A stretch of 8,106 nt of DNA from RHKX01 sp035759925 (GTDB lineage Bacteria > Actinomycetota > Thermoleophilia > Solirubrobacterales > 70-9), in NCBI GenBank assembly GCA_035759925.1, contig DASTTY010000100.1, forward strand, positions 1 to 8,106, in the 5' to 3' direction. The notes under the pieces are model-generated. The model searched no databases. It saw nothing but the letters and a program-made list of their open reading frames with translations, and was not told the DNA's origin. A program made the position numbers and the translations under genes. How positions within the stretch are numbered: position 1 is the stretch's first letter; each line of letters starts with the position of its first letter. Shown piece by piece: positions 1 through 6,563 of the stretch.

Positions 1-1440
1 GTCGAAAACGTGGTGCATGAGCCCGGTGCCACGGGTCTCGGTCAGGAACTCGGTCCGGAAGCCGATCAGCCCGCGGGCGGGCACGAGGAACTCGAGCCGG
101 ACCCAGCCGGTCGAGTGGTTGACCATCTGCTCCATCCGGCCGCGGCGGACGGCGAGAGCCTGCGTGACGACGCCGACGTAGTCCTCGGGAACGTCGATCG
201 CGAGCCGCTCGACCGGCTCGCAGATCCGCCCGTCGACCTCGCGGGTGACCACCTGCGGCTGCCCGGCGGTCAGCTCGTGGCCCTCGCGACGCATCAGCTC
301 GAGCAGGACGACGAGCTGGAGCTCGCCGCGGCCCTGGACCTCCCAGGCGTCGGGCCGCTCGGTGTCGAGGACGCGGATCGAGACGTTGCCGACCAGCTCC
401 TGATCGAGGCGGCCCTTGATCTGGCGGGCCGTCAGCTTGTCGCCGTCACGGCCGGCGAGCGGAGAGGTGTTGATCCCGACGATCATCGACAGCGACGGCT
501 CGTCGACGGTGATCACCGGCAGCGGTCGCGGGTCCTCGGGATCGGCGAGGGTCTCGCCGATCGTCACCTCCGGGATCCCGGCGACGGCGATGATCTCGCC
601 CGGCCCGGCCTCCTCGGCCTCGACGCGCTCGAGGGCGTCGGTCACGTAGAGGCTCGTCACGGTGGCGCGCTCGATCGTCCCGTCGGCCCGGCACCAGGCG
701 ATCGGTTGCCCGGCGCGGATCGTCCCGTTGCGGACCCGGCAGAGCGCCAGCCGGCCGACGTAGGGAGAGGCGTCGAGGTTGGTGACGTGGGCCTGGAGCG
801 GATGGCCCTCCTCGAAGCCGGGGGCGGGGATCTCGGCGACGATCAGGTTCAGGAGCGGCTTCAGGTCGGTCCCGTCCTCGCCTTCGGCCAGCGAGGCCCA
901 TCCGTCCTTGGCATTCGTGTAGGCGATCGGGAAGTCGATCTGCGACTCATCGGCATCGAGGTCGAGGAACAGCTCGTAGACCTCGTCGACGACCTCGGCG
1001 ATCCGCGCGTCGGGGCGATCGACCTTGTTGACGACGAGGATCACCGGCAACCGGCGCTCGAGCGCCTTGCGGAGCACGAACCGGGTCTGCGGGAGCGGCC
1101 CCTCGGAGGCGTCGACGAGGAGCAGGATCCCGTCGACCATGGTCAGGCCACGCTCGACCTCGCCGCCGAAGTCGGCGTGGCCGGGCGTGTCGATGATGTT
1201 CAGCTTGACGCCGTCGTGGACGACCGAGGTGTTCTTGGCGAGGATCGTGATCCCCTTCTCGCGCTCGAGGTCCATCGAGTCCATCACCCGTTCGTCGACG
1301 TCCTGACCGCTCCGGAACGCGCCCGACTGCCAGAGCATCGCGTCGACCAGCGTCGTCTTGCCGTGGTCGACGTGGGCGACGATCGCGACGTTGCGGAGGT
1401 CGTCGCGGCGGGCGGTCGGGCTGTCGGGGCCGGCGGTCAC
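1..1440 (-). CDS. typA: Translational GTPase TypA/BipA, N-terminal 480 codons (C-terminus beyond window edge)
   Basis: TypA/BipA is a ribosome-binding GTPase of the EF-G/LepA class, involved in ribosome assembly and stress or cold adaptation; it acts in the cytoplasm. The G domain is at residues 15-205: G1 AHVDHGKTT (22-30), switch region REKGITILAKN (60-70), G3 DTPGHADFGGE (84-94) and G4 NKVD (138-141). The G5 position reads YTNAKDG (174-180), with Asn where Ser is usual. A beta-barrel domain II follows (about 212-303), then EF-G-like domains III and V with GRGELQL (370-376) and the TypA-typical stretch PARGLIGFRTEFLT (454-467). The family is usually about 600-640 residues, so roughly 130 are missing off the left edge; this is an edge effect, not a truncation. 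The GTG at 1440 is the only usable start: an in-frame TGA lies at 1509-1507 and no ATG, GTG or TTG occurs between them. No Shine-Dalgarno precedes it. The gene is divergent from the transporter operon. Confidence 0.97.
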   Translation of the reverse strand, partial: MTAGPDSPTARRDDLRNVAIVAHVDHGKTTLVDAMLWQSGAFRSGQDVDERVMDSMDLEREKGITILAKNTSVVHDGVKLNIIDTPGHADFGGEVERGLTMVDGILLLVDASEGPLPQTRFVLRKALERRLPVILVVNKVDRPDARIAEVVDEVYELFLDLDADESQIDFPIAYTNAKDGWASLAEGEDGTDLKPLLNLIVAEIPAPGFEEGHPLQAHVTNLDASPYVGRLALCRVRNGTIRAGQPIAWCRADGTIERATVTSLYVTDALERVEAEEAGPGEIIAVAGIPEVTIGETLADPEDPRPLPVITVDEPSLSMIVGINTSPLAGRDGDKLTARQIKGRLDQELVGNVSIRVLDTERPDAWEVQGRGELQLVVLLELMRREGHELTAGQPQVVTREVDGRICEPVERLAIDVPEDYVGVVTQALAVRRGRMEQMVNHSTGWVRLEFLVPARGLIGFRTEFLTETRGTGLMHHVFD

Positions 1441-1450
1441 GGGGCGCGGG

Positions 1451-1456
1451 ATGGTA
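1451..1456 (-). promoter_or_regulatory. Possible -10 element of typA (TACCAT)
   Basis: Read on the minus strand, TACCAT fits the TAnnnT pattern of actinobacterial housekeeping sigma factors. It ends 10 bases before the GTG start, so transcription would begin only a few bases before the start codon, giving a leaderless or near-leaderless mRNA. This agrees with the lack of a Shine-Dalgarno. No clear -35 lies at 16-19 bases; TTCCAA is 20 bases upstream. The match is short and could be chance. Confidence 0.35.
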
Positions 1457-1479
1457 GGGCTCGCCGCGCTCGGGGATTG

Positions 1480-1495
1480 GAACGCGGCCGCGTTC
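1480..1495. promoter_or_regulatory. Perfect 16-bp palindrome, candidate operator
   Basis: GAACGCGGCCGCGTTC reads identically on both strands with no central gap; the symmetry ends at 1479/1496. It lies 39 bases upstream of the typA GTG and 66 bases upstream of the MMPL TTG, where a repressor or activator could act on either promoter. Its arms GAAC...GTTC resemble the actinobacterial LexA box, but the spacing is 8 instead of 4 bases, so it is not a standard SOS box. Size and symmetry would suit a TetR- or MarR-type dimer. No regulator gene is in the window, so the binding protein is unknown. Confidence 0.45.
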
Positions 1496-1548
1496 GCGAT
1501 CGTGCATCATGCGGAACCCCTTCTCCGCTTTCCTCCCCGAACCCCCAC

Positions 1549-1552
1549 GGAG
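1549..1552 (+). promoter_or_regulatory. Shine-Dalgarno GGAG that selects the TTG start of the MMPL gene
   Basis: GGAG lies 9 bases upstream of the TTG at 1562. Other in-frame candidates upstream, GTG at 1502 and ATG at 1451, would add residues unlike any MMPL N-terminus and would place the start deep in the promoter region. The TTG start gives MRAVADFCIRHRRLTVLAWI, a typical short charged cytoplasmic leader followed by the first membrane helix. Confidence 0.6.
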
Positions 1553-1561
1553 CTTCCCGCC

Positions 1562-3751
1562 TTGAGAGCCGTCGCAGACTTCTGCATCCGTCATCGCCGC
1601 CTGACCGTCCTCGCCTGGATCGTCGCGCTGATCGCCGCCGGCGCCGCCGCGAGCTCGGCCGGCGAGAGCTTCTCGACCAACTTCCAGCTCCCCGACTCGG
1701 ACTCGACGAAGGCCCTGAACCTGCTCGAGGATCGCTTCCCGGCCCAATCCGGCGACCAGATCCAGGTCGTCTACGCCGACCCGGGCGGCCTCGAACAGGC
1801 CGCGACGAAGCAGCAGGTCGACGACCTCGTCACCGAGCTCGGCAAGCTCGATCACGTCGTTTCGGTCACCTCGCCCTACGAGGGGCAGGGAGCTATCTCC
1901 AGTAGCGGTTCGATCGGCTTTTCGACCGTGACCCTGGACGGCGCCGCGTTCGACCTGCCGATCTCCTCGATCGAGAAGATCGCCGACACCGCCAACGAGG
2001 CGGGCGGGGACGGCCTCCGGGTCGAGGCCGGCGGCGACCCGGTTCGCCAGGTCGAGCAGCAGAACGAGGGCGGCAGCGAGATGTACGGCCTGCTCGCGGC
2101 GATCATCGTCCTCCTGATCACCTTCGGGTCGGTCGTCGCGATGAGCATGCCGATCGTGACCGCGATCGTCGCCCTCGGCACCGCGCTCAGCCTGATCACG
2201 CTCGGCACCCACATCATCGACACCGCCGACTTCGCGCCGGCGCTGGCGAGCATGATCGGGCTCGGCGTCGGCATCGACTACGCGCTGTTCGTGGTGACGC
2301 GGTTCCGGCAGGGTCTCGCCGACGGCCTCGAGGTTCGCGATGCCGTGATCGAGGCGATGGACACGGCCGGCCGAGCGGTGCTGTTCGCCGGGATCACGGT
2401 CGTGATCGCGATGCTCGGGCTGTTCGCGATCGGCGTCGGTTTCCTGCACGCGCCGGCGCTCGCGGCGTCGCTCGCCGTGCTGCTGACGATGCTGGCGGCG
2501 CTGACGCTGCTGCCGGCGATGCTCTCGAAGATCGGCACGCGGATCGACCGCCTGCGGGTCCGGCGGTCGAAGCCGGCCGCCCGCGAGAGCTCGCGCTGGA
2601 CGCGCTGGAGCCGCGGCATCCAGCGCCGCCCGTGGCTTGCCGCGATCGCCTCCGGCGGGCTGTTGATCGTGCTCGCGATCCCGGTCTTCTCGATCGACCT
2701 CGGCTCGGCCGACGCCGGCACCGATGCGGTCGACACGAGCACCCGTCAGGCCTACGACCTGCTCGCCGAGGGCTTCGGGCCGGGCTTCAACGGGCCGCTT
2801 CAGGTCGTCGCCGACCTGCCTGAAGACACGACGGCTACCGAGTCGAAGCCGGAGCTGGCGGCGCTCGGTCAGGCGCTCTCCGGCACCGACGGGGTCGCCG
2901 GCGTCGGCAAGCCGGTCCTCAACCAGGCGGGCGACACCGCCGTGATCCAGGTCTTCCCAACGACCTCGCCGCAGGACAACGCGACGAGCGAGCTCGTCAA
3001 GAGCCTCCGCGACGACGTCCTGCCGCCGGTCGAGTCGCAGTACGGGTTCGTCGCCCATGTCGGCGGCACGACAGCGATCTTCGACGACTTCGCCACCTAC
3101 ATCTCCGGCAAGCTTCCGCTCTTCTTCGGGATCGTGATCCTGCTCTCGGCGCTGCTCCTGATGGCGGCGTTCCGGTCGGTGCTGGTGCCGCTCAAGGCCG
3201 TGTTGATGAACCTGCTCAGCATCGGCGCGTCGTTCGGCGTGGTCGTGGCGATCTTCCAGTGGGGCTGGCTCGGCGGCCTGATCGGCCTCGACGAGACGGC
3301 GCCGATCGAGTCGTTTTTGCCGGTGATGGTGTTCGCGATCGTCTTCGGCCTCTCGATGGACTACGAGGTGTTCCTGATGTCGCGCGTCCACGAGGAGTGG
3401 GGGAAGCGCAAGGACGCCTCCGAAGCGGTCGTCCACGGGCTCGCCTCCACCGGGCGGGTGATCACCGCTGCGGCGACGATCATGATCTGCGTCTTCGGCT
3501 CGTTCGCGCTCGGCGGCAACCTGACGATCAAGCTGTTCGGCGTCGCCTTGGCATCGGCGGTCGCGATCGACGCATTCGTGATCCGCAGCATCCTCGTCCC
3601 GGCGATCCTCGAGCTGCTCGGTCGCCGCGCCTGGTGGCTGCCCGCCTGGCTCGACCGGATCCTGCCGCGGCTCAACGTCGATCACGGCTCCGACTACGAC
3701 GTCGCCGGCGACCGGGGTCCCGGGCTGGAGCCCGCCGAGGACCGGGCATGA
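1562..3751 (+). CDS. MMPL/RND-superfamily membrane transporter
   Basis: This 729-residue protein has the duplicated MMPL (mycobacterial membrane protein large) fold: 12 membrane helices in two halves. Helix 1 is at about 13-31, then an extracytoplasmic loop 32-173, helices 2-6 at about 174-321, a basic cytoplasmic linker about 322-356, helix 7 at 357-377, a second outer loop 378-517, and helices 8-12 at about 518-682. The paired Asp-Tyr proton-relay motifs of MmpL3-like proteins are intact: GIDYALFVVTRF (D239/Y240, helix 4) and GLSMDYEVFLMSR (D600/Y601, helix 10). The protein should therefore work as a proton-driven exporter in the cytoplasmic membrane. In this family substrates are often lipids or hydrophobic compounds; the substrate here cannot be told. 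The short acidic tail (about 703-729) lacks the large C-terminal domain of MmpL3. The TTG start is chosen from the GGAG 9 bases upstream. It is first in an operon and overlaps the MFS gene by ATGA. Confidence 0.93.
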   Translation: MRAVADFCIRHRRLTVLAWIVALIAAGAAASSAGESFSTNFQLPDSDSTKALNLLEDRFPAQSGDQIQVVYADPGGLEQAATKQQVDDLVTELGKLDHVVSVTSPYEGQGAISSSGSIGFSTVTLDGAAFDLPISSIEKIADTANEAGGDGLRVEAGGDPVRQVEQQNEGGSEMYGLLAAIIVLLITFGSVVAMSMPIVTAIVALGTALSLITLGTHIIDTADFAPALASMIGLGVGIDYALFVVTRFRQGLADGLEVRDAVIEAMDTAGRAVLFAGITVVIAMLGLFAIGVGFLHAPALAASLAVLLTMLAALTLLPAMLSKIGTRIDRLRVRRSKPAARESSRWTRWSRGIQRRPWLAAIASGGLLIVLAIPVFSIDLGSADAGTDAVDTSTRQAYDLLAEGFGPGFNGPLQVVADLPEDTTATESKPELAALGQALSGTDGVAGVGKPVLNQAGDTAVIQVFPTTSPQDNATSELVKSLRDDVLPPVESQYGFVAHVGGTTAIFDDFATYISGKLPLFFGIVILLSALLLMAAFRSVLVPLKAVLMNLLSIGASFGVVVAIFQWGWLGGLIGLDETAPIESFLPVMVFAIVFGLSMDYEVFLMSRVHEEWGKRKDASEAVVHGLASTGRVITAAATIMICVFGSFALGGNLTIKLFGVALASAVAIDAFVIRSILVPAILELLGRRAWWLPAWLDRILPRLNVDHGSDYDVAGDRGPGLEPAEDRA
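3737..3751 (+). promoter_or_regulatory. Ribosome-binding site and ATGA stop-start overlap (translational coupling)
   Basis: GAGGA at 3737-3741 sits 6 bases before the ATG at 3748, inside the last codons of the MMPL gene. The ATG overlaps the MMPL stop TGA (3749-3751) as ATGA. This arrangement commonly allows terminating ribosomes to restart and implies co-translation of the two transporters. Confidence 0.8.
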
Positions 3752-5202
3752 CGACCGACTACGAGTCGAAGCGCTGGGAGGCGCTGGCGCTGCTCTGCAT
3801 CGCCCAGTTCATGGTCGTCCTCGATGCCTCGATCGTGAACATCGCCCTGCCGACGATCGGCGACGCGCTCGACTTCTCCCAGGACGACCTCTCCTGGGTC
3901 GTCAACGCCTACGTGCTCACCTTCGGCGGGTTCCTGCTGCTCGGCGGCAGGCTCGCCGACCTGCTCGGCCGCCGCCGCGTCTTCATGGCCGGCCTGATCC
4001 TCTTCGCGCTCGCCTCGCTGGCCGGCGGCTTCGCCCAGAACGACGTCCAGCTCGTCATCGCCCGGGCGGTCCAGGGGCTCGGGGCCGCGATCGTCTCGCC
4101 GGCGGCGCTCTCGATCATCACCGTCACCTTCCGGGAGGGCGCCGAGCGCAACAAGGCGCTCGGGGCGTGGGGGGCCGTCGCCGGCTCCGGTGGCGCCGTC
4201 GGCGTCCTCCTCGGCGGCGTCCTCACCGAGGGGCTCGGCTGGGAATGGGTGCTCTGGGTGAACGTGCCGATCGGCCTCGCCGCTGCGGCGATCGCACCGC
4301 GGCTGATCGCCGAGAGCCACTCCGAGGCCGAGAACCGCTCATTCGACATCCCCGGCGCGGTGACGATCACCGGCGGCCTGTCGCTGCTCGTCTACGCGAT
4401 CGTCAACGCCGAGAAGGCCGGCTGGGGCTCGACCGAGACGATCGTCCTGCTCGCGGTCGCGGCCGCCCTGATCGCCATCTTCGTCGCGATCGAGCAGCGG
4501 ACGGCGGCGCCGCTGGTGCCGTTCCGGATCTTCAGGCTGCCGACCCTGACCGGCGCCAACGCCGTCGGCCTGCTGATCGGCGCGGCGCTGTTCTCGATGT
4601 TCTTCTTCGCCTCGCTCTACATGCAGCAGGTGCTCGGCTACGGGGCGATCAAGGCCGGCATCTCCTACCTGCCGCTCTCGGCCGGGATCATCATCTCGGC
4701 CGCGTTCAGCTCGCAGCTCTCGACCCGGATCGGCTTCAAGCCGGTGCTCGTCGCCGGTTGCGTCCTGATGGCGATCGCGCTGATCTGGTGGTCGCAGATC
4801 TCGCCCGACGGCAGCTACGTGAGCGACATCCTCGGGCCCTCGGTCGTCGCCGCGATCGGCCTCGGGCTCGGCTTCGTGGCGATCACGATCGCCGCGGTCG
4901 CCGGCGTCGCCGAGCACGAGTCGGGGCTCGCGAGCGGGCTGATCAACACCTCCCAGCAGGTCGGCGGCGCGCTCGGCCTCGCGATCCTCGCGACGATCGC
5001 CAACTCGGTCACCGACGACAAGCTCGCCGGCGCGACGACCCCGGCCGAGCAGGGGGCGGCACTCACGGACGGGTTCCAGCAGGCGTTCCTCGCCGGCGCC
5101 GGCTTCGCCATCCTCGCTCTGATCCTCTGCCTGACCCTGATCAAGACGAGCGACTCGAGGGCGATGGTCGACCGCGAGGCGGCCGAGCGCGCCGGCGCCT
5201 GA
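3748..5202 (+). CDS. DHA2-family MFS multidrug-type exporter (EmrB/QacA-like, about 14 helices)
   Basis: This 484-residue protein is a full-length member of the 14-helix drug:proton antiporter family of the major facilitator superfamily. Visible signatures are the helix-1 motif LDASIVNIALPTI (25-37), motif A GGRLADLLGRRRVF (66-79) in the loop after helix 2, the R106 region ARAVQGLGAA (105-114), and the helix-5 motif C GSGGAVGVLLGG (146-157). In motif C the usual GP pair is replaced by GV. FDIPGAV (199-205) leads into the extra central helices. The stretch GLASGLINTSQQVGGALG (393-410) is typical of DHA2 proteins. It should export small hydrophobic or cationic molecules from the cytoplasm using the proton gradient; the substrate is unknown. 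The start ATG overlaps the stop of the MMPL gene and has a GAGGA site. The FAD oxidoreductase gene follows after 26 bases. Annotation as a drug exporter rests on the family, not on any direct sign of resistance. Confidence 0.93.
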   Translation: MTTDYESKRWEALALLCIAQFMVVLDASIVNIALPTIGDALDFSQDDLSWVVNAYVLTFGGFLLLGGRLADLLGRRRVFMAGLILFALASLAGGFAQNDVQLVIARAVQGLGAAIVSPAALSIITVTFREGAERNKALGAWGAVAGSGGAVGVLLGGVLTEGLGWEWVLWVNVPIGLAAAAIAPRLIAESHSEAENRSFDIPGAVTITGGLSLLVYAIVNAEKAGWGSTETIVLLAVAAALIAIFVAIEQRTAAPLVPFRIFRLPTLTGANAVGLLIGAALFSMFFFASLYMQQVLGYGAIKAGISYLPLSAGIIISAAFSSQLSTRIGFKPVLVAGCVLMAIALIWWSQISPDGSYVSDILGPSVVAAIGLGLGFVAITIAAVAGVAEHESGLASGLINTSQQVGGALGLAILATIANSVTDDKLAGATTPAEQGAALTDGFQQAFLAGAGFAILALILCLTLIKTSDSRAMVDREAAERAGA

Positions 5203-5204
5203 GC

Positions 5205-5227
5205 ACGCCGCCACGTAAGGTCGGCGT
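5205..5227 (+). promoter_or_regulatory. Small hairpin presenting the ribosome-binding site of the oxidoreductase gene
   Basis: ACGCCG (5205-5210) and CGGCGT (5222-5227) can pair as a perfect 6-bp stem around an 11-base loop that contains AAGG (5217-5220), the only Shine-Dalgarno-like sequence, 8 bases before the ATG at 5229. The stem ends one base before the start codon and begins two bases after the upstream stop codon. It could hold the site exposed in the loop or hinder initiation. In GC-rich DNA a 6-bp stem can be chance. Confidence 0.4.
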
Positions 5228-5228
5228 C

Positions 5229-6548
5229 ATGGCCGACTACTCCGACAAGGGCCTCTGGCACTCGACCTACGGCCCGTACCGCCCGAGCCCGCCCCTGACC
5301 GGTTCGATCGAGGCGGACGTCGCGATCGTCGGCGGCGGCTTCACGGGGATGGCGACCGCGTACTACCTGCTGAAGGCGGAGCCATCGCTGAAGGTGGTCG
5401 TCCTCGAAAGCGAGGTCGTCGGGTACGGCGCGAGCGGCCGCAACGGCTCGTTCGCGATGACCGTCGTCGGGCTCGGGCTCGACGTGCTCGTCAAGCTCAA
5501 GGGCCGCGAGCGCGCACTCGCCGCCCACCGCTACATGGAGCGGGCCGTCGACACGGTCGGCGAGCTCGTCGCCGAGGAGGGCCTCGACTGCGACTACGTC
5601 AGGCCCGGCTTCCTGCGGATGGCGACGACGCCGGCCTACGAGCGCCGGATCCGCCGCGAGATCGAGCTCGCGCATTCGCTCGGCATCGACGGGATCGATT
5701 GGCTCGACCGCGATGCGGCCCGCGAGCGGGTGCGCTCGGAGCGCTACCTCGGCGCCTGGTGGGAGCCGCGGACGGCGCTCGTCAACCCGCTGAAGCTGGT
5801 CCGCGAGATGAAGCGCGTGGCGACCGGCCTCGGGGCGGTCGTCCACGAAGGCACCCCGGTCGGGTCGATCGAGCGCCCGGACCGCTTCCGGCTCTCGGTT
5901 CCGGGCGGGTCGGTCGACGCCGAGCGGCTCGTCCTCGCGACCAACGCCTACTCGCACCTGCTGCCGCCCCTGCGGCGCAAGCAGATCCCCGCCTGGACGT
6001 ACGTGATCGCGACCGAGCCGCTCGGTCCCGAGCGCCTCGAGCCGATCGGATGGGCGGGCCGCGAGGGCGTCGAGGACGCCCGCAACCTCATCCACTACTA
6101 CCGGCTGACCCCCGACAACCGGTTGCTGATGGGAGGTGGGCCGGTCGGCCTCGGCTTCGGCCGCGACATGGGCCGCGACTCGAATCCGGCCGCCTGGACG
6201 CATCTCGAGGAGCACGTCCGCAGCGTGTTCCCGTCGCTCGCCGGGGCCCGGATCACCGATCGCTGGGGCGGTCCCTTCTCGGTGACGAGCGACCTGACGC
6301 CTTCGATCGGCCGGCTCGGCGACTCCCGAGCGATCTACTCGGTCGGCTGCATCGGACACGGCGTCTCGATGACCCACCTGAACGGGCAGACGATCCGCGA
6401 CCTCGTCCTCGAGCGCCGCACCGAGCTGACCGAGCACTTCTTCGTCGATCGCCGGGTGATCCCGTGGCCGCCGGAGCCGCTCCGGCTCGGCGTCTCCGTG
6501 GCGCTTCGCGGCTTCCTCGGACTCGAGGACCGCTTCCACGAGCGCTGA
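5229..6548 (+). CDS. FAD-dependent oxidoreductase of the DAO (D-amino-acid/amine oxidase) family
   Basis: This 439-residue protein is full length for the DAO family (glycine oxidase, sarcosine oxidase, gamma-glutamylputrescine oxidase PuuB). The N-terminal FAD-binding Rossmann motif is DVAIVGGGFTGMATAYYL (30-47), with GGGFTG at 35-40 and the ribose-binding acidic residue E60 at the end of strand 2. GYGASGRNGSF (65-75) is the PuuB-like flavin-contact loop. VLATNAYS (235-242) and the C-terminal stretch SVTSDLTPSIGRL (351-363) with CIGHGVSMTHLNGQ (374-387) complete the FAD site. Expected chemistry is oxidation of a C-N bond in an amine or amino acid, giving an imine plus hydrogen peroxide or a reduced carrier; the substrate cannot be inferred. 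No signal peptide is present, so it is cytoplasmic. The ATG is the only in-frame start near the motif, with AAGG 8 bases upstream. It is last in the operon; its stop lies 15 bases from the end of convergent zwf. Confidence 0.9.
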   Translation: MADYSDKGLWHSTYGPYRPSPPLTGSIEADVAIVGGGFTGMATAYYLLKAEPSLKVVVLESEVVGYGASGRNGSFAMTVVGLGLDVLVKLKGRERALAAHRYMERAVDTVGELVAEEGLDCDYVRPGFLRMATTPAYERRIRREIELAHSLGIDGIDWLDRDAARERVRSERYLGAWWEPRTALVNPLKLVREMKRVATGLGAVVHEGTPVGSIERPDRFRLSVPGGSVDAERLVLATNAYSHLLPPLRRKQIPAWTYVIATEPLGPERLEPIGWAGREGVEDARNLIHYYRLTPDNRLLMGGGPVGLGFGRDMGRDSNPAAWTHLEEHVRSVFPSLAGARITDRWGGPFSVTSDLTPSIGRLGDSRAIYSVGCIGHGVSMTHLNGQTIRDLVLERRTELTEHFFVDRRVIPWPPEPLRLGVSVALRGFLGLEDRFHER

Positions 6549-6563
6549 CCGAGCGCCGAGCCG
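6549..6563. other. 15-base convergent gap with no terminator
   Basis: The stop codons of the oxidoreductase gene and zwf face each other across 15 bases. No stem followed by a T-run is present on either strand. A 6-bp stem CGCGCC-AGC-GGCGCG lies just inside zwf (6569-6583) without a T-tract. Either Rho-dependent termination or overlapping 3' ends are likely. Confidence 0.7.

Larger units (their letters stand above)
1441..1561. promoter_or_regulatory. Divergent intergenic region between typA and the transporter operon
   Basis: This 121-base gap separates the GTG of typA (leftward) from the TTG of the MMPL gene (rightward), so it must hold promoters for both unless one is read from farther away. 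Seen in it: a TAnnnT hexamer for typA (1456-1451, minus strand), a perfect 16-bp palindrome (1480-1495), a short inverted repeat GCAT-C-ATGC (1504-1512), a 5-bp stem gcgga/tccgc with an 8-base loop (1511-1528), and a GGAG before the TTG. No convincing -35/-10 pair is visible for the rightward operon. CATCAT at 1505-1510 is the nearest -10-like hexamer, but it lacks a partner at normal spacing. The region is somewhat less GC-biased than the flanking genes. Confidence 0.6.

Noticed and set aside
1480..1495. LexA/SOS box reading of the GAAC...GTTC palindrome
   Set aside because: The actinobacterial SOS box has 4 bases between GAAC and GTTC; here there are 8.
1358..1561. Upstream extension of the MMPL frame to ATG 1358, ATG 1451 or GTG 1502
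   Set aside because: The extension would overlap typA or its promoter and adds residues with no membrane or MMPL character. The TTG at 1562 has a well-spaced GGAG and gives a typical MMPL N-terminus.
10..1905. A 631-codon plus-strand open frame across typA and the divergent promoter
   Set aside because: It is antisense to a clear TypA, continues through the intergenic region into another frame of the MMPL gene, and shows no recognisable family.
947..3685. A 912-codon open frame on the minus strand, antisense to the MMPL gene and running into typA
   Set aside because: Its translation is dominated by Arg, Asp, Glu and Ala in low-complexity runs and has no domain motifs. It is the expected shadow of GC-rich coding DNA on the opposite strand, where real protein motifs are present in other frames.
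4815..6539. A 574-codon minus-strand open frame antisense to the MFS and oxidoreductase genes
   Set aside because: It covers parts of two unrelated genes on the other strand and has the same Arg/Asp/Ala-rich shadow composition.
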